Positions 46,953 to 58,481 of a stretch of 64,000 bases of DNA are shown here, piece by piece. A model generated the notes under the pieces. That model was not told where the DNA came from, did no database searches, and was given only the letters and a program-made list of their open reading frames with translations. The translations under genes and the position numbers were made by a program. This DNA comes from Arabidopsis thaliana (lineage: Eukaryota; Streptophyta; Magnoliopsida; Brassicales; Brassicaceae): positions 19,701,971 to 19,765,970 of the forward strand of contig NC_003070.9 in the NCBI RefSeq assembly GCF_000001735.4, given 5' to 3'. Numbering within the stretch: the first letter of the stretch is position 1; every line of letters begins with the position of its first letter.

Positions 46953-47808
46953 TCTATATCTCTTACTAATAAAAGTAGTTGTTTTAGGTCTCTCAAGCAA
47001 AATGAAAATTATGTAAGAGGATGCCACACCTACACCTAGCCAGGTCACCTAAAACATAGAGAAAGAAATCGTCTCTTCGCATATGAAAACGTTCGGCCAC
47101 AAACTTTCCCTGAATCCATCATCTCCCACGATGCCTCAAACTCTTTGATTTCAAACTTATCTCAACTCATATGACTTCCGTTTTAACCCATATCAGGTTA
47201 CTTTTGGATTAAATTTAAATTTCAGTACATGTTGTTTGAAGCTCCTCTCATCTAATATTATGAGAGAAGCTCCTCTTATATGATCTGAAGTTCACTCGAT
47301 TCTTTTATAAGAAATTCAAACATTATAAATATTTAAACTTTATACTACTGATAAAATCATATATTGACGATCTTTGGATCAATAATAATACAGAATAATA
47401 TATTACGGGTAAAATTCTAAAATTAAGAATCAAAAATATAATTATACAATCTTAAATACTAAACAAAACATACAATATTAACAAAACTTATACAACAGAT
47501 GCATCTCGCAAACAATATTAACAAAACATATACAACAGATGCATCTCGATTCTTTTATAAGAAGTTTAAATATTATAAATATTTAAACTTTATACAACAG
47601 ATGAAATATTAGAATTGACGGGTTTGAGTGAATATTAATACGGGATGGTATACTACGGGTGAAATCCTAAAATTAACAATTAAAATACAATTACACAATT
47701 TTAAACATTAAACAATTTAAACAATATTAGCAAAACAAATACAACTTAAAATTTTAAATATTTAGTTATAAAATATCGTCTTGCGGTGTACCATAAATTT
47801 GATATCAT
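46953..47808 (+). mobile_element. Degenerate Helitron-like element
   Basis: Begins A|TCTATATCTCTTACTAA, a Helitron 5' style. Near 47781 there is a damaged version (TTGCGGTGTACC) of the CGCGGTGTACCGCG hairpin seen in the other copies; the terminal CTAG is lost. No genes inside. Ends are approximate. Confidence 0.5.
47295..47760. repeat. Imperfect tandem repeat with a 250-bp period
   Basis: The sequence CTCGATTCTTTTATAAGAA recurs at 47295 and 47545, followed in both units by AAATATTTAAACTTTATAC and later by TACGGGTGAAAT- or TACGGGTAAAAT-type blocks. It lies inside the Helitron-like element. Confidence 0.7.
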
Positions 47809-47861
47809 ATATCCATAGATCATCCTAAAAAAATATTCAAAATTTATATTTAAATAATATT

Positions 47862-48360
47862 TGACAGTTTGGCTGGTTTGGCAGCTTTGGCTCACCTCGA
47901 TAATCTGCTTCTCCTAAGGTTTGTTTTATTGCTCTGGGTCTCTTTGTTAGCATTGCTCTCAGATGGTTTTGGTTTTCGTTTTGGTTTCGCTCTAAATTAA
48001 CGAATTCATCAACCAATGTCTTCATAAAGCTAGCTACATCGGTCCTAAACTTCTTGGAGCCGCTCTGGCTAGTTTGTTCACGTTCTTGGACTCAGTCTCT
48101 GCCTTTAACCATTGATCCAACAAGAGCTCCATTTTTATAAGCATTGCACGCTTTCACTATGTGGTGAGACCGGACGAGGAAATGGCTACGAACAAACTCT
48201 TTGAAATGCTGTTCATTCATCACAACAACAGTCGTTAATTAAAGTGCTGCATTTTCATCACTATTTTAAACCAAATTTTGACTAATTATTTTACCTTTGG
48301 TTGTTATCTCATGCTGTAAACCATAGTCTTTAACGACAATAAGAATATGTCCTCATTGTA
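47862..48360 (-). pseudogene. UBC26-like fragment (copy IV)
   Basis: The minus strand from 48215 to 47880 matches the last exon of UBC26 (HFEE... GAPLGSM, DEFVNL) but with frameshifts and a changed tail. 48360-48294 matches the end of the preceding exon. Everything upstream is missing. The least preserved of four related copies. Confidence 0.75.
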
Positions 48361-48443
48361 AAAAAAACTCTATAAATACCTTTATATATTCTTTCAATAT
48401 TATTCATACAATTCACATTGGTATATCAAAACTTCATGCATCG

Positions 48444-48827
48444 ATGAAAAACCTAATTCGTTTTTCTCTTTTCCTCGCTTCGGGCTACCTTGAGCCTCGG
48501 CAACTTCGTTTCTTTTCATCGGTGACGAGGATCATACACTATCATTCTATCAACTCAGGTAACGATTGATGGTGTCTCCCCACACAGTAAATCCACTTCT
48601 TGCTTCATGGACACGACAGTATCGTATGTTGTGTACTTTTTGCAAAAGAAATATTTCCAGTTTGGTTGTGACTTAGAGTTTCTTGGTGACTTGGTAAAAA
48701 CCAGGTTATGGCATTAGGCTCGACAGAATTGGATACACATGATTTAGACAGCCACTCGTGTAGTCGTGTACTGATGGAACAAATGACTCCAACCGACTTG
48801 AGATTAATTGTGTCAAAAATCGGTTAA
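48444..48827 (+). CDS. Unidentified small two-exon gene in the duplicated spacer (74 aa)
   Basis: A TATAAATA box at about 48371 precedes the ATG at 48444. Exon 1 (48444-48558) ends at a GTAACG donor; an acceptor (CATTAG) opens exon 2 (48718-48827). Phases match (115 + 110 nt), giving 74 residues. The N-terminus (MKNLIRFSLFLASG, then PRQLRFFSSV) is basic and hydroxylated, like an organellar targeting peptide. The second exon (SCSRVLMEQMTP, LRLIVSKIG) is not recognised. It may be a live mini-gene or the head of a broken larger one. Confidence 0.35.
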
Positions 48828-49401
48828 ACCATCCATTAAAGCTATGGAAATGATAGCATCGTCCAAAGGTCGTGGACGTGGAAACCATGGACTTGGGAAC
48901 CGAGGTGGACATTGCTAACTCTAATTTAGTACCAAAGAATCTCTAGCTTTGTAAATCAGAAAAGAATAATGTGAACCCACCAATTATCAAAACCATTTGT
49001 CCTTTGAAAACCGAATGTCAATTATAAAACCACTTTTCTAAACCGGAAAAACTATTGTCATTCATATATCAAAAATAGTAAAAAGAAAAAGGCTAAAATT
49101 TTGTCTTCGATCTACTACTCCATGTTAGGTCCTTAGTCACCACCAAGTCTTCTTTCTCGTATCTTCAACTTGATACTACTGAAAACGCAGCGTCCAATAT
49201 TTGCTAGAAATTCTTTGATGCTATACCAAAATGCCAAAAAAACAACAATTATCATAAAATGATAAAATCCTAAGTTAAAACTCGATAAAATAATCAATCA
49301 CCATTCCTAATTAAACACTACAAATGATAATAAGAAAATACATAAGAGACTGAGAAAGTCATAAATTTCATAAAATTTTTTAAACATTTGGTGGATTTGG
49401 C

Positions 49402-51028
49402 TCACCTCGATGATCTGCTTCTCTTACGGGTTTTTTTCTTGCTCTGATTCTCTGTGTTAGCATTGTTCACAGGCGGTTTTGGTTTTTCTGCAAGCTCCTT
49501 GACTCCTAGTTTAACGAATTCATCAACCACTGTCTGCATAAAGCTAGCTACATCGGTCTTAAACTTCTTGGAGCCGCTCTGTCTAGCTTGTTCAAGGTCT
49601 TGGACTCCTCCTTTAACCATCGATCCAAGCGGAGCGCCAGCTTTATAAGCATTGCATGCTTTCACGATGTCGTGAGACCGGACAAAGTAATGGTTTTGAA
49701 CATACTCTTCAAAATGCTGCACATTTCATCACAACAAGTTTCAGGAAAGAACAACCCAATTCAGCTTGGAAACCAAGAAGATGTCAGCCTATTCAGGAAA
49801 CGTATGAGGATTTGACAAATTCTTTACCTGGGGTGGTTTTCTCATGCTGTAAACCATAGTCTTTAACGACAATAGAAATACGTTCTCACTGTAAACTTTA
49901 GACTTGGACTCGCCTAACCAAGTCCCCTTGATCAGGCCGTAGCCAGGTTCGTTAAAGTATGGTTGTTCATTCAAGACAAGTGCTTGTATTGAGACAAGAA
50001 CCTGTAACATTGTGGACTCCTTTGGGAGCCAGCTTTGCCTCGCGTTACCATGCCAGGTACCGAGAAGACTCAAGCATACCTTACCACAGTTGTATAGATT
50101 CGGGTTGATTCTAAGCCCACCGGAATGGTAATAAACATTCTGCCAACAGAAAAATGAACTTCCAGAGTCATTAAGGTTTAAAAACAGAACACATTTTGAG
50201 GATGTTTCTGGGAGGACATACTGGTGGCACTGAAGGATAGGTATCTGGGAACTGAATATCGAAAAAGAAAAGACCGTCATGGTAAGGAGTTCCCTCGGCT
50301 CCAATAATTACAGCTCTCAAAAGATCCATTCTTGATTCGCAGGCTCTGACAAATATTGTCTCTGTTTAACAAAAAATGTGAGAGAAACGAAAGAACAAAT
50401 AATGTGGAAAATTGTTGCTGCAGACTATACACCGACCTGGCAAATTCTGGTTAAGAATTTTCCACTCGTCTTGAACCTTTTTCACCCAATTCTTCGAGTG
50501 CTGAAGAGATAAAAAGAGAGATGGCGGGTAAAGTTACAGCGGTTGAATATGAAAAAAGCGATTAAGGAAACAACAACCCCTATCGAAGAGGATAAATTAA
50601 TCATCACCTGCTTTGACGCTTTCCCCTTAGAAACATAGTGATGATCTGAGAAATCCTCAACGGAGTCAAATCTTTTAAAGTTGCGCAGAAACTCTTCCTT
50701 AAGTTTCTTAACACTGGAAGAATACTGTACTAGAGAAATAACCTCAGTTAGGATTTAACATAACCTAAACTACTGATTCTTTTCAACTTAATAAACTTTA
50801 ATATGATTCATCAATCCGAGGTGTAAAGAGAAACAGTAGAAGCATATATAATAAACGTACGTGAGCAAACAAAGAAACAAGATCAGCCAAACACACGTAA
50901 ACCCTAAATCAAAACAAAACCCTAAAATTGTTACATATTTAACTCCTCTAAAACCCCATTGATATTAACAGAACCAAAAGAAGAAAATAAAAAATCGCGA
51001 CCTTTTTCTCCACAACGTCAGGCTCCAT
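49402..51028 (-). CDS. Shorter PHO2-like ubiquitin-conjugating enzyme (copy III, 324 aa)
   Basis: Six exons (51028-51002, 50724-50608, 50500-50437, 50361-50222, 50139-49828, 49716-49402) join to 975 nt without a stop. It is a near copy of UBC26 from residue 220 onward but lacks most of the large second exon, so the long N-terminal extension is reduced to about 48 residues. The UBC fold is complete: [18 protein letters not shown] holds the catalytic Cys (about 138), and NPN replaces the usual HPN as in PHO2/UBE2O/BIRC6-type E2s. The tail is Lys/Arg-rich ([12 protein letters not shown]). Predicted to carry activated ubiquitin. Probably AT1G53023 or AT1G53025. Confidence 0.85.
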
Positions 51029-51030
51029 TG

Positions 51031-51330
51031 ACTAAATTCCCCAAGATGGATTCTTTCTGATGTGAAAAGAGAACTTTTTTTCCTCGGGGTCTAGAAGAGA
51101 GTTAGCATATTTCAATATCTTTTTTGTTTTCCCTATATTTTAGATATACACTAGATACGGATCCATCGGATGAATGGGTTCAAAACTAAAATCAAATTTA
51201 TCAAAAACATTATTAATAACGTAGTAAGTAGAAATTATCTTTCAAAAATAAAACAAATTATTTATTTTTACTGTTGCATTGTATATTTAACTACTAATTA
51301 CTAATAATGGAGATTGGAGGCAATATAGAT

Positions 51331-51368
<38 letters not shown>

Positions 51369-51425
51369 GTATTAGACATATGTTGGGGATACATACTAAT
51401 AATGGAGATTGGAGGCTATATAGAT

Positions 51426-51467
<42 letters not shown>

Positions 51468-52243
51468 GAATTTTTATTACCATACGGAAAAACCATGGGT
51501 GTTATTTACAACCAAGAAATATGCTATATACAGTATCATGTGCTTGAGTTAGAGATGTTTGTATGATTTGCGATGTAACAGATACACAACCAATGATTTT
51601 CTAATAATTTATCAGAATTTTAATTATCTAAAAGATGATAGCCAAACAAGAAAACCAACTTAGATCGAGAAAACTGTCAAGGAAAATAACATTTGGTAAT
51701 CTATTACCATGTAAGCCTTAAGTGCGAAAGGAAACAATGTTTTAGTTTTTCGACTATTTTGTTCTACCTTAATTTTGTTGTATACGAGTGTTCGTTGATA
51801 ACTCTGTAATTTCTTACTAATAAAACAGGATGTTAAGGAAAAAGAAAAATTGTAAACCAAAACAGAAAAATCGTAAATGTCTAACCATTTTGACTTTTTA
51901 ATGGAACGTCAATTATAAACTACTTTACTTAATCTGAAAAAAAATGTAATACAAAAATAAAAAATAGTTCAAAGGAAAATAGGCTAAAATCTTGTCTTCT
52001 ACTCCATGTTATATCTCATACTCACCAAGTCTTCTTTCTCGAGTCTTCGTTGCGACTCAAATCCTACTGCTGAAAAATGCAGCAACCAATATTTGCTAGA
52101 ATTTTTTTGATGCTATACCAACTGCCAAAAAAGGCAACAATTGTGATAAAGAAAGAGATCCCATAAAGAAAACCTGAGAAAAAAATAAAAATAAAATAAT
52201 TAGACTTAAAATTGAATAATAATCAATCACACTATTCAGAGAA
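51031..52243. other. Intergenic between UBC copies
   Basis: AT-rich. Contains two copies of a 95-bp block, each ending in an (AT)n run (listed separately). 51960-52240 matches part of the UBC downstream flank seen after copies I and III (CACCAAGTCTTCTTTCTCG). Confidence 0.55.
51298..51467. repeat. 95-bp direct duplication ending in (AT)n
   Basis: ACTAATAATGGAGATTGGAGG starts at about 51300 and 51395. Each copy continues to GGGATATATA and a dinucleotide run (51335-51365 and 51431-51465). Confidence 0.8.
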
Positions 52244-53885
52244 TTAAACACTACAAATAATCAATTCAAGATAACAAAAAAAAAAACAAGAAAACAATGT
52301 TGGGTTTGGCTCACCTCTATGATTTGCTTCTCTTATTGCTCCTAAGTTGACGAATTCATCAACCACTGTCTTCATAAAGCTAGTTACATTGATCCTAAAC
52401 TTCAAAGAGCCTCGTTGTCTAGTTTGTTTTTTGACTCCGCCTTTATCTATTGATCCAACAGGAGCTCCATCTTTATAAGCATTGCACGCTTTCACTATGT
52501 CGTGAGACCGGACGAAGAAATGGCTACGAACAAACTCTTCAAAATGCTGCACAGATTCATCGCAACAACAGTTCTAACTTCTAACACCAAATTTAATGGA
52601 AAAAAAAACAATCCAATTTTTTTACTTATTACTTATTTACCTAGGGTGGTTTTCTCATGCTGTAAACCATAGTCTTTAACGAAAATACGAATACGTTCTC
52701 ACTATAATCTTTAGAATAGGACTCGCCTAATGGAGTCCCCATGGATTTCTCGTAGCCAGGCTCGTTATAATATGGTTTTTCATTCAAGATTAGTGCTTGG
52801 ATTGAGACAAGAAGCTGCAACATTGTGGACTCCTTGGGGAGCCATTTCTCCCTCTTTTTACCGGTCCAGGTACTGATAAGACTCAAGCACACTTTACCAC
52901 ATTTGTATAGATTCGGGTTGATTCTAAGCCCGCCCGAATGGTAATGAACTTTCTGTCAACAACAAAAAGGACTTCCAGAGTCATTGAGGGTTCCAAGTAA
53001 AAAATAGAAAACAGAACACATATTGTTTCTGAGGACATACTGGTGGCACTGAAGGATAGGTATCTGGGAACTGAATATCGAAAAAGAAGAGACCGTCATG
53101 GTAAGGAGTTCCCTCGGCTCCAATAATTACAGCTCTCAAAAGATCAATTCTTGATTCACATGCTCTGACAAATATTGTCTCTGTTTGCCAAACAAAAAAT
53201 GGGATAGAAACTTAAGAACAAATGTGAATAAGTGTTGCTGCAGTCTATACACCTACCTGGCAAATTCTTGTCAAGAATCTTCCACTCTTTTTGAATATCT
53301 TTCACCCAATTCTTCGGCCGCTGAAAAGCCGATAAAAATCGGAAGTTTGAGAAGTTATCAAGTAATATATAAAGGGTTATGGCGAATTTTAGAAGCCATG
53401 TTAAGCCCAAATATTGTCATCTATGCATATTACCCCTTTAAATTTTAGGTGCCAAAGCGAAAGTTTAGCCGGACTCCCCTCAGCAGCATAGTGATGATCT
53501 GAGAAATCTTCAACGGTGTCAAATCTTTTAAAGTCTCGCAGAAACTCTTCCTTAAGTTTCCTAACATTGGAAGAATCCTGAACTAGAGAAATATAACCTC
53601 GGTAAGTAAGCTTCTGATTTCACATTACCTAAAACTGATCTGTTACAACTTAACAAACTTTAATATGATTCATCAATCCGAGGGCAAAGCGAAACAGCAG
53701 AAGCATATATAGTAACGTGAGCAAACAAAGAAACAAGATCAATAACCAAACCCCACGTAAACCCTAAATCAATACAAAACCCCAAAATTGTTACATATTA
53801 ATCTCCTCCAAAACCCCACTGAAATTACAGAACAAAAAGAAAAAGAGAAAAATCGAACCTTTATCTCCACCATGTCAGGCTCCTT
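52244..53885 (-). pseudogene. Broken PHO2-like UBC gene (copy II)
   Basis: Exons equivalent to UBC26 exons 3-6 are at 53320-53257, 53180-53041, 52952-52641 and 52546-52250, with good splice sites. Lesions: the start codon is AAG instead of ATG (53883-53885); exon 2 is shortened and has lost its donor (about 53455-53600); and the last codon of the catalytic exon is TAG instead of CAG (52641-52643), giving MRKPP-stop. The last exon has lost the basic tail and reads into new sequence. The catalytic motif [11 protein letters not shown] is still encoded. Confidence 0.8.
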
Positions 53886-54126
53886 TTGACTAAATTCCGC
53901 AAGATGGATTCTTTCGGTTGTGAAAAGAGAAATTTCTGTTGTGCATATATCTTTATCTTAGTCCTTTAGATATATATGTATAATTTCCATATCTTTCGCA
54001 CATAAATTCTTTCAGGGTTCTCTTTTTTGTAACTCTATAAATAATTACAAAAAAAAAAGCACTCTATAAATACCTTTATATATTATTCATAAAATTCACA
54101 TTGGTATATGAAAACTTCATGCATCG

Positions 54127-54561
54127 ATGAAAAACCTAATTTGTTTTTCTCTTTTCCTCGCTTCGTTTCTTTTCATCGGTGACGAGGATCAAACACTATC
54201 ATTCTATCAACTCAGGTAACGATTGGTGGTGTCTCCCCACACAGTAAATCCACTTCTTGCTTCGTGGACACGACAGTATCCTATGTTGTGTACTTTTGCA
54301 AAAGAAATCTTTCCAGTTTGGTGGTGACATAGAGGTTCTTAGTGACTTGATAAAAACCAGGTTATGGCATTAGGCTCGACAGAATTGGATACACTTGATT
54401 TAGACAGCCACTCGTGTAGTCGTGTACTGATGGATCAAATGACTCCTTCCGACTTGAGATTAATATCGTATCAAAGATTGGTTAAACTATCCATTAAAGC
54501 TATGGAAATGATAGCATTCTCCAAAGGTCGTGGACTTTGGAACCGAGGTGGACATTGCTAA
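54127..54561 (+). pseudogene. Frameshifted partner of the small gene at 48444
   Basis: Same TATAAATA, ATG (54127), donor and acceptor as the left copy, but exon 1 lacks 26 bp (after CTCGCTTCG). The exon phase no longer matches exon 2. A separate ATG frame (54364-54561) covers the second exon. Confidence 0.4.
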
Positions 54562-55101
54562 CTCTAACTTAGTACAAAAGAATCTCTAGCTTTGTAAATC
54601 AGAAAAGAATAATGTGAACCCACCAATTATCAAAACCATTTGTCCTTTGAAAACCGAATGTGAATTATAAAACTACTTTTCTAAACCGGAAAAAAAATAG
54701 TCATTCATATATCAAAAATAGTAAAAAGAAGAAGGCTAAATTTTGTCTTCGATCTACTACTCCATGTTAGATCCCTAGTCACCACCAAGTCTTCTTTCTC
54801 GTATCTTCAACTTGATACTACTGAAAAACGCAGCGTCCAATATTTGCTAGAAATTCTTTGATGCTATACCAAAATGCCAAAAAACAACAATTGTCACAAA
54901 ATGATAAAATCCTAAGTTAAAACTCGAAAAAACAATCAATCACCATTCCTAATCAAACACTACAAATGATAATAAGAAAAATACATGAGAGACAGAGAAA
55001 GTCATAAAATTTTTATCAAGTAAAACTGTACATACGAGAATTACTTGTCTTTCCTCTCTAATTCAAGATATGAAAAGCATGAAACATTTGGTGGATTTGG
55101 C

Positions 55102-57504
55102 TCACCTCGATGATCTGCTTCTCTTACGGGTTTTTTTCTTGCTCTGATTCTCTGTGTTAGCATTGCTCATAGGCGGTTCTGGTTTTTCTGCAAGCTCCTT
55201 GACTCCTAGTTTGACGAATTCATCAACCACTGTCTGCATAAAGCTAGCTACATCGGTCTTAAACTTCTTGGAGCCGCTCTGTCTAGCTTCTTCAAGGTCT
55301 TGGACTCCGCCTTTAACCATCGATCCAAGCGGAGCTCCAGCTTTATAAGCATTGCATGCTTTCACAATGTCGTGAGACCGGACAAAGTAATGGTTTTGAA
55401 CATACTCTTCAAAATGCTGCACATTTCATCACAACAAGTTTCAGGAAAGAACAACCCAATTCAGCTTGGAAAACAAGAAGATTTCAGCCTATTCAGGAAA
55501 CGTATGAGGATTTGACAAATTATTTACCTGGGGTGGTCTTCTTATGCTGTAAACCATAGTCTTTAACGACAATAGAAATACGTTCTCACTGTAAACTTTA
55601 GACTTGGACTCGCCTGATGCAGTCCCCGCGCTCTGTACGTAGCCAGGTTCGTTAAAGTATGGTTTTTCATTCAAGATGAGTGCTTGGATTGAGACAAGAA
55701 GCTGTAACATTGTCGACTCATTTGGGAGCCATTTCTCCCTCGCGCTACCTGCCCAGGTACCGAGAAGACTCAAGCATACTTTCCCACAATTGTATAGATT
55801 CGGGTTGATTCTAAGCCCACCAGAATGGTAATGAACATTCTGTCAACAACAAATTGAACTTCCGGAGTCATTAAGGTTTCGAAGTAAGAAAAACAGAACA
55901 AGTACGAAGTTGTTCCTGAGGACATACCGGTGGCACTGAAGGATAAGTATCTGGGAACTGAATATCGAAGAAGAAAAGACCGTCATGGTAAGGAGTTCCC
56001 TCAGCTCCAATAATTACAGCTCTCAAAAGATCCATTCTTGATTCACAGGCTCTGACAGATATTGCCTCTGTTGGCAAAAATAGTTAAATTTAAAGAACAA
56101 ATGATGCAAGCATTGATCTGCATAAGTGTATACACCAACCTGGCAAATCATTCTCAAGAATCTTCCAATCTGCTTGAACCTTTTTCACCCAATTCTTCGA
56201 GTGCTGATAAGATAAAAAGAGAAGCCGCAGGTAACATTAAAGTTGGTGATATGAAAGAGAGATTAAGGGAACAACAACAGAGAGAATAAATATATCATCA
56301 CCTGCTTTGAAGATTTACCCTTTGAAGCATAGTGATGATCTGAGAAATCCTCGACGGTGTCAAATCTTTTAAAATCCCTCAGAAACTCTTCCTTAAGTTT
56401 CCTAGCATTGGAAGAATCCTGAACTGAAGAAATAGGCTCAGCCGCTATAGGATGAGAAGAACTAGCAGAAGCATCATAACTAAAAGGGTTTGGAGTAGGA
56501 TTGGTGACCATCACTACATCAGGAGTCTGAGGTTGAACCGCAGAAAACGATACAGAAGAATAGATAGCCTGATTCTGCTGAGGCAAAGTATAATCCCATA
56601 ATTGAGGAACATTAGTCGTTGCCAGAGATACTGTTCCATATCCTTTCATGGATTGACTTCTCATAATGCTTATACTTGATTTCGCAGTTCCCTTACTGCT
56701 CGAATTTAAACCCCAAGGTACCGTCACCTCTGCACCAGCTGGAACATCCTTAGGATCTAGAACGTCTTGATACATTGAGTAGTCATCAACATCAATTGGT
56801 TGATTAGCAAATTCACTAAAAGGGATATTCTTATGACCATAATAGTCTTGGAACGTCTCTAAGTTAAGCAGCGACGATCCATGATGATGAGATTGAACGT
56901 TGTTGAAAGAAAAGGAGTCAACTTGTATTGCCTTCCCTTTGTTCTTCTTATCAACAACATTGTTATCCTTAACAACACCAACATTGCGGAATTCATAACT
57001 TTCCACATCAATCACTTCAGGAACAGCCTACAACAAGATAAAAGCAACAAACTTTACCATCAACTACGATTGATAAACAAATCAAAAACAGAGAAAACAA
57101 TTGAAATTTCACAAACATTCACAAGAGACGAACCAAACACAAAATCTAAACGTAAGCTTATTGATTTCACATAAGCTATAAAGCTGATCACTTTCAAACT
57201 TATGAAACTCTAAGAACACAATCAATACAATTCATGAAGAACAAAACCCATCAATCAAACGGCAAAGAGAAACAGTTGAAGCATAGATTAACCAAACCCC
57301 ACATAAACCCTGAAATCAAAACCAAACCCTAAAACACCCAGATGATCATTCACGCATCATAAGCGAACAAAATTCCACCTTTATCCAGGTGAATCAGCAA
57401 AATTCTGCATAGAAATATAAAAATCGAACCTTTCTGGGTTTACGAGTTCTAGAACCCGAAGCGATCAGAGGAGGAGGAGGGATCTCCACCACGTCAGGCT
57501 CCAT
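55102..57504 (-). CDS. UBC26: PHO2-like ubiquitin-conjugating enzyme UBC26 (543 aa)
   Basis: Six exons (57504-57430, 57027-56302, 56203-56140, 56067-55928, 55839-55528, 55416-55102) join to 1,632 nt. The first 270 residues are a low-complexity, Ser/Asn/Gln-rich extension (MEPDVVEIPPPPL at the start). The catalytic domain follows: [13 protein letters not shown], the strand [14 protein letters not shown], then [15 protein letters not shown] with the active Cys at about 357. The C-terminus is a basic tail. Large E2s of this type (UBC23-26, with PHO2 as UBC24) resemble animal UBE2O/BIRC6 and may act as E2 and E3 in one. The substrate is unknown. A TATATATA box lies at 57632-57639. Probably AT1G53020. 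Confidence 0.92.
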
Positions 57505-58253
57505 TGACGAAATTCCCAAAGTTTTTGAAAACAAATATAAAAAACCAAACAGTGAGTGATTATAGAAAAGAGAAAGATTTGGGCCTCGGGATTATAGGGA
57601 AGGTTTTGTCTCTTCACAATTCGCGCCGGAGTATATATAACACACACCCAAACAGTGAAGATTTTACTCTATCGACTCTTTTTAAACACGCCACTCCAAA
57701 ATTTCTCATACTCTATAATCTCTATTTTTTTTTTTTTTGTCGAGTTCTCAATAATCTCTTAATTTAATTAACTTTTAATCATATTTGTTTTCCAAATTAA
57801 TCTCTTAATTTAATTAACATTTAGTCAATCAAAAGGTCTCCGTCGATTATCCTTAATTTGCTGACGTGGCAAGATCGACGGTTCTGATGGGTGATTAGGA
57901 AGGTGAAGCTAGGAATTTATACCCGTTGGATATGAGGATAGGTTTTTATAATCAATCCAACGGCTAACAACAGAGGAATTATCATTGGAAATCAAAATGG
58001 AAGATTAGAAGATAATAACACCAATAAAGTAAATTTATAATTGATTTTACTATTTCAATGATAAATTTGGAATTAAATAAAGAAGTTAAATATATCAAAA
58101 ATCAGAAATAAATATATTGGTGTATCTAGAGTTTTGACCAATATATAACCTTTTAGTTGCTCTATTTATTACATGACCATTTGTTTAAATTCCCAAAAAG
58201 AATAAAATCAACAATATGTTTTTTGATACATGAAATTCTGTTTTTAATTACTC
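57505..58253. other. Intergenic; UBC26 promoter and COX17-2 3' flank
   Basis: The UBC26 leader and TATA box occupy the left 140 bp. A short repeat, TCTCTTAATTTAATTAAC, occurs at about 57754 and 57801. The rest is AT-rich. Confidence 0.5.
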
Positions 58254-58472
58254 TCAAACTTTGAAACCCTCTGATCGAAGACACAAAATATGAGCTTCGA
58301 TCCATTTCGTGCAAGCGGATTCACCGTGTTCTACAATGCATTCATCTCTAAGTTTCTTTGTATCAGGACAAGCACAACATATCCTCTTCTTTGGTTTTGT
58401 CTCTGTGGCAACTACATCTTTGCTTGGCTTGTCCAAAGAACACGCACTGTCTTGTGCTTGTAAACCACTCAT
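58254..58472 (-). CDS. COX17-2: Cytochrome c oxidase copper chaperone COX17-2 (72 aa)
   Basis: The coding part is a single exon. It has the CC pair (Cys 32-33) that binds Cu(I) and the twin CX9C motif (Cys 35/45 and 54/64) that folds into a disulphide-linked helical hairpin in the mitochondrial intermembrane space. It passes copper to SCO proteins and COX11 for cytochrome c oxidase assembly. Just upstream is an acceptor (GATAG at about 58482) and, at about 59403, a matching donor (AAAGG|GTCAG). A leader intron of about 920 bp is therefore likely, with the first exon at about 59404-59490. Site II motifs lie at 59519-59546. Probably AT1G53030. Confidence 0.93.
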   Translation of the reverse strand: MSGLQAQDSACSLDKPSKDVVATETKPKKRICCACPDTKKLRDECIVEHGESACTKWIEAHILCLRSEGFKV

Positions 58473-58481
58473 CCCTCCGAC

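Larger units (their letters stand above)
48359..51030. repeat. Segmental duplication, left unit
   Basis: Matches 54050-57504 in order and orientation: spacer with TATA and small gene, then the UBC coding block. The spacers (48359-49400 and 54050-55100) remain nearly identical over long runs. The left unit lacks most of UBC exon 2. Confidence 0.8.
54050..57504. repeat. Segmental duplication, right unit
   Basis: Partner of 48359-51030. Contains the spacer (54050-55100) and the full UBC26 gene. Copy II to its left corresponds to the copy IV fragment beside the other unit, so the duplicated block was a pair: broken copy, spacer, full copy. Confidence 0.75.
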
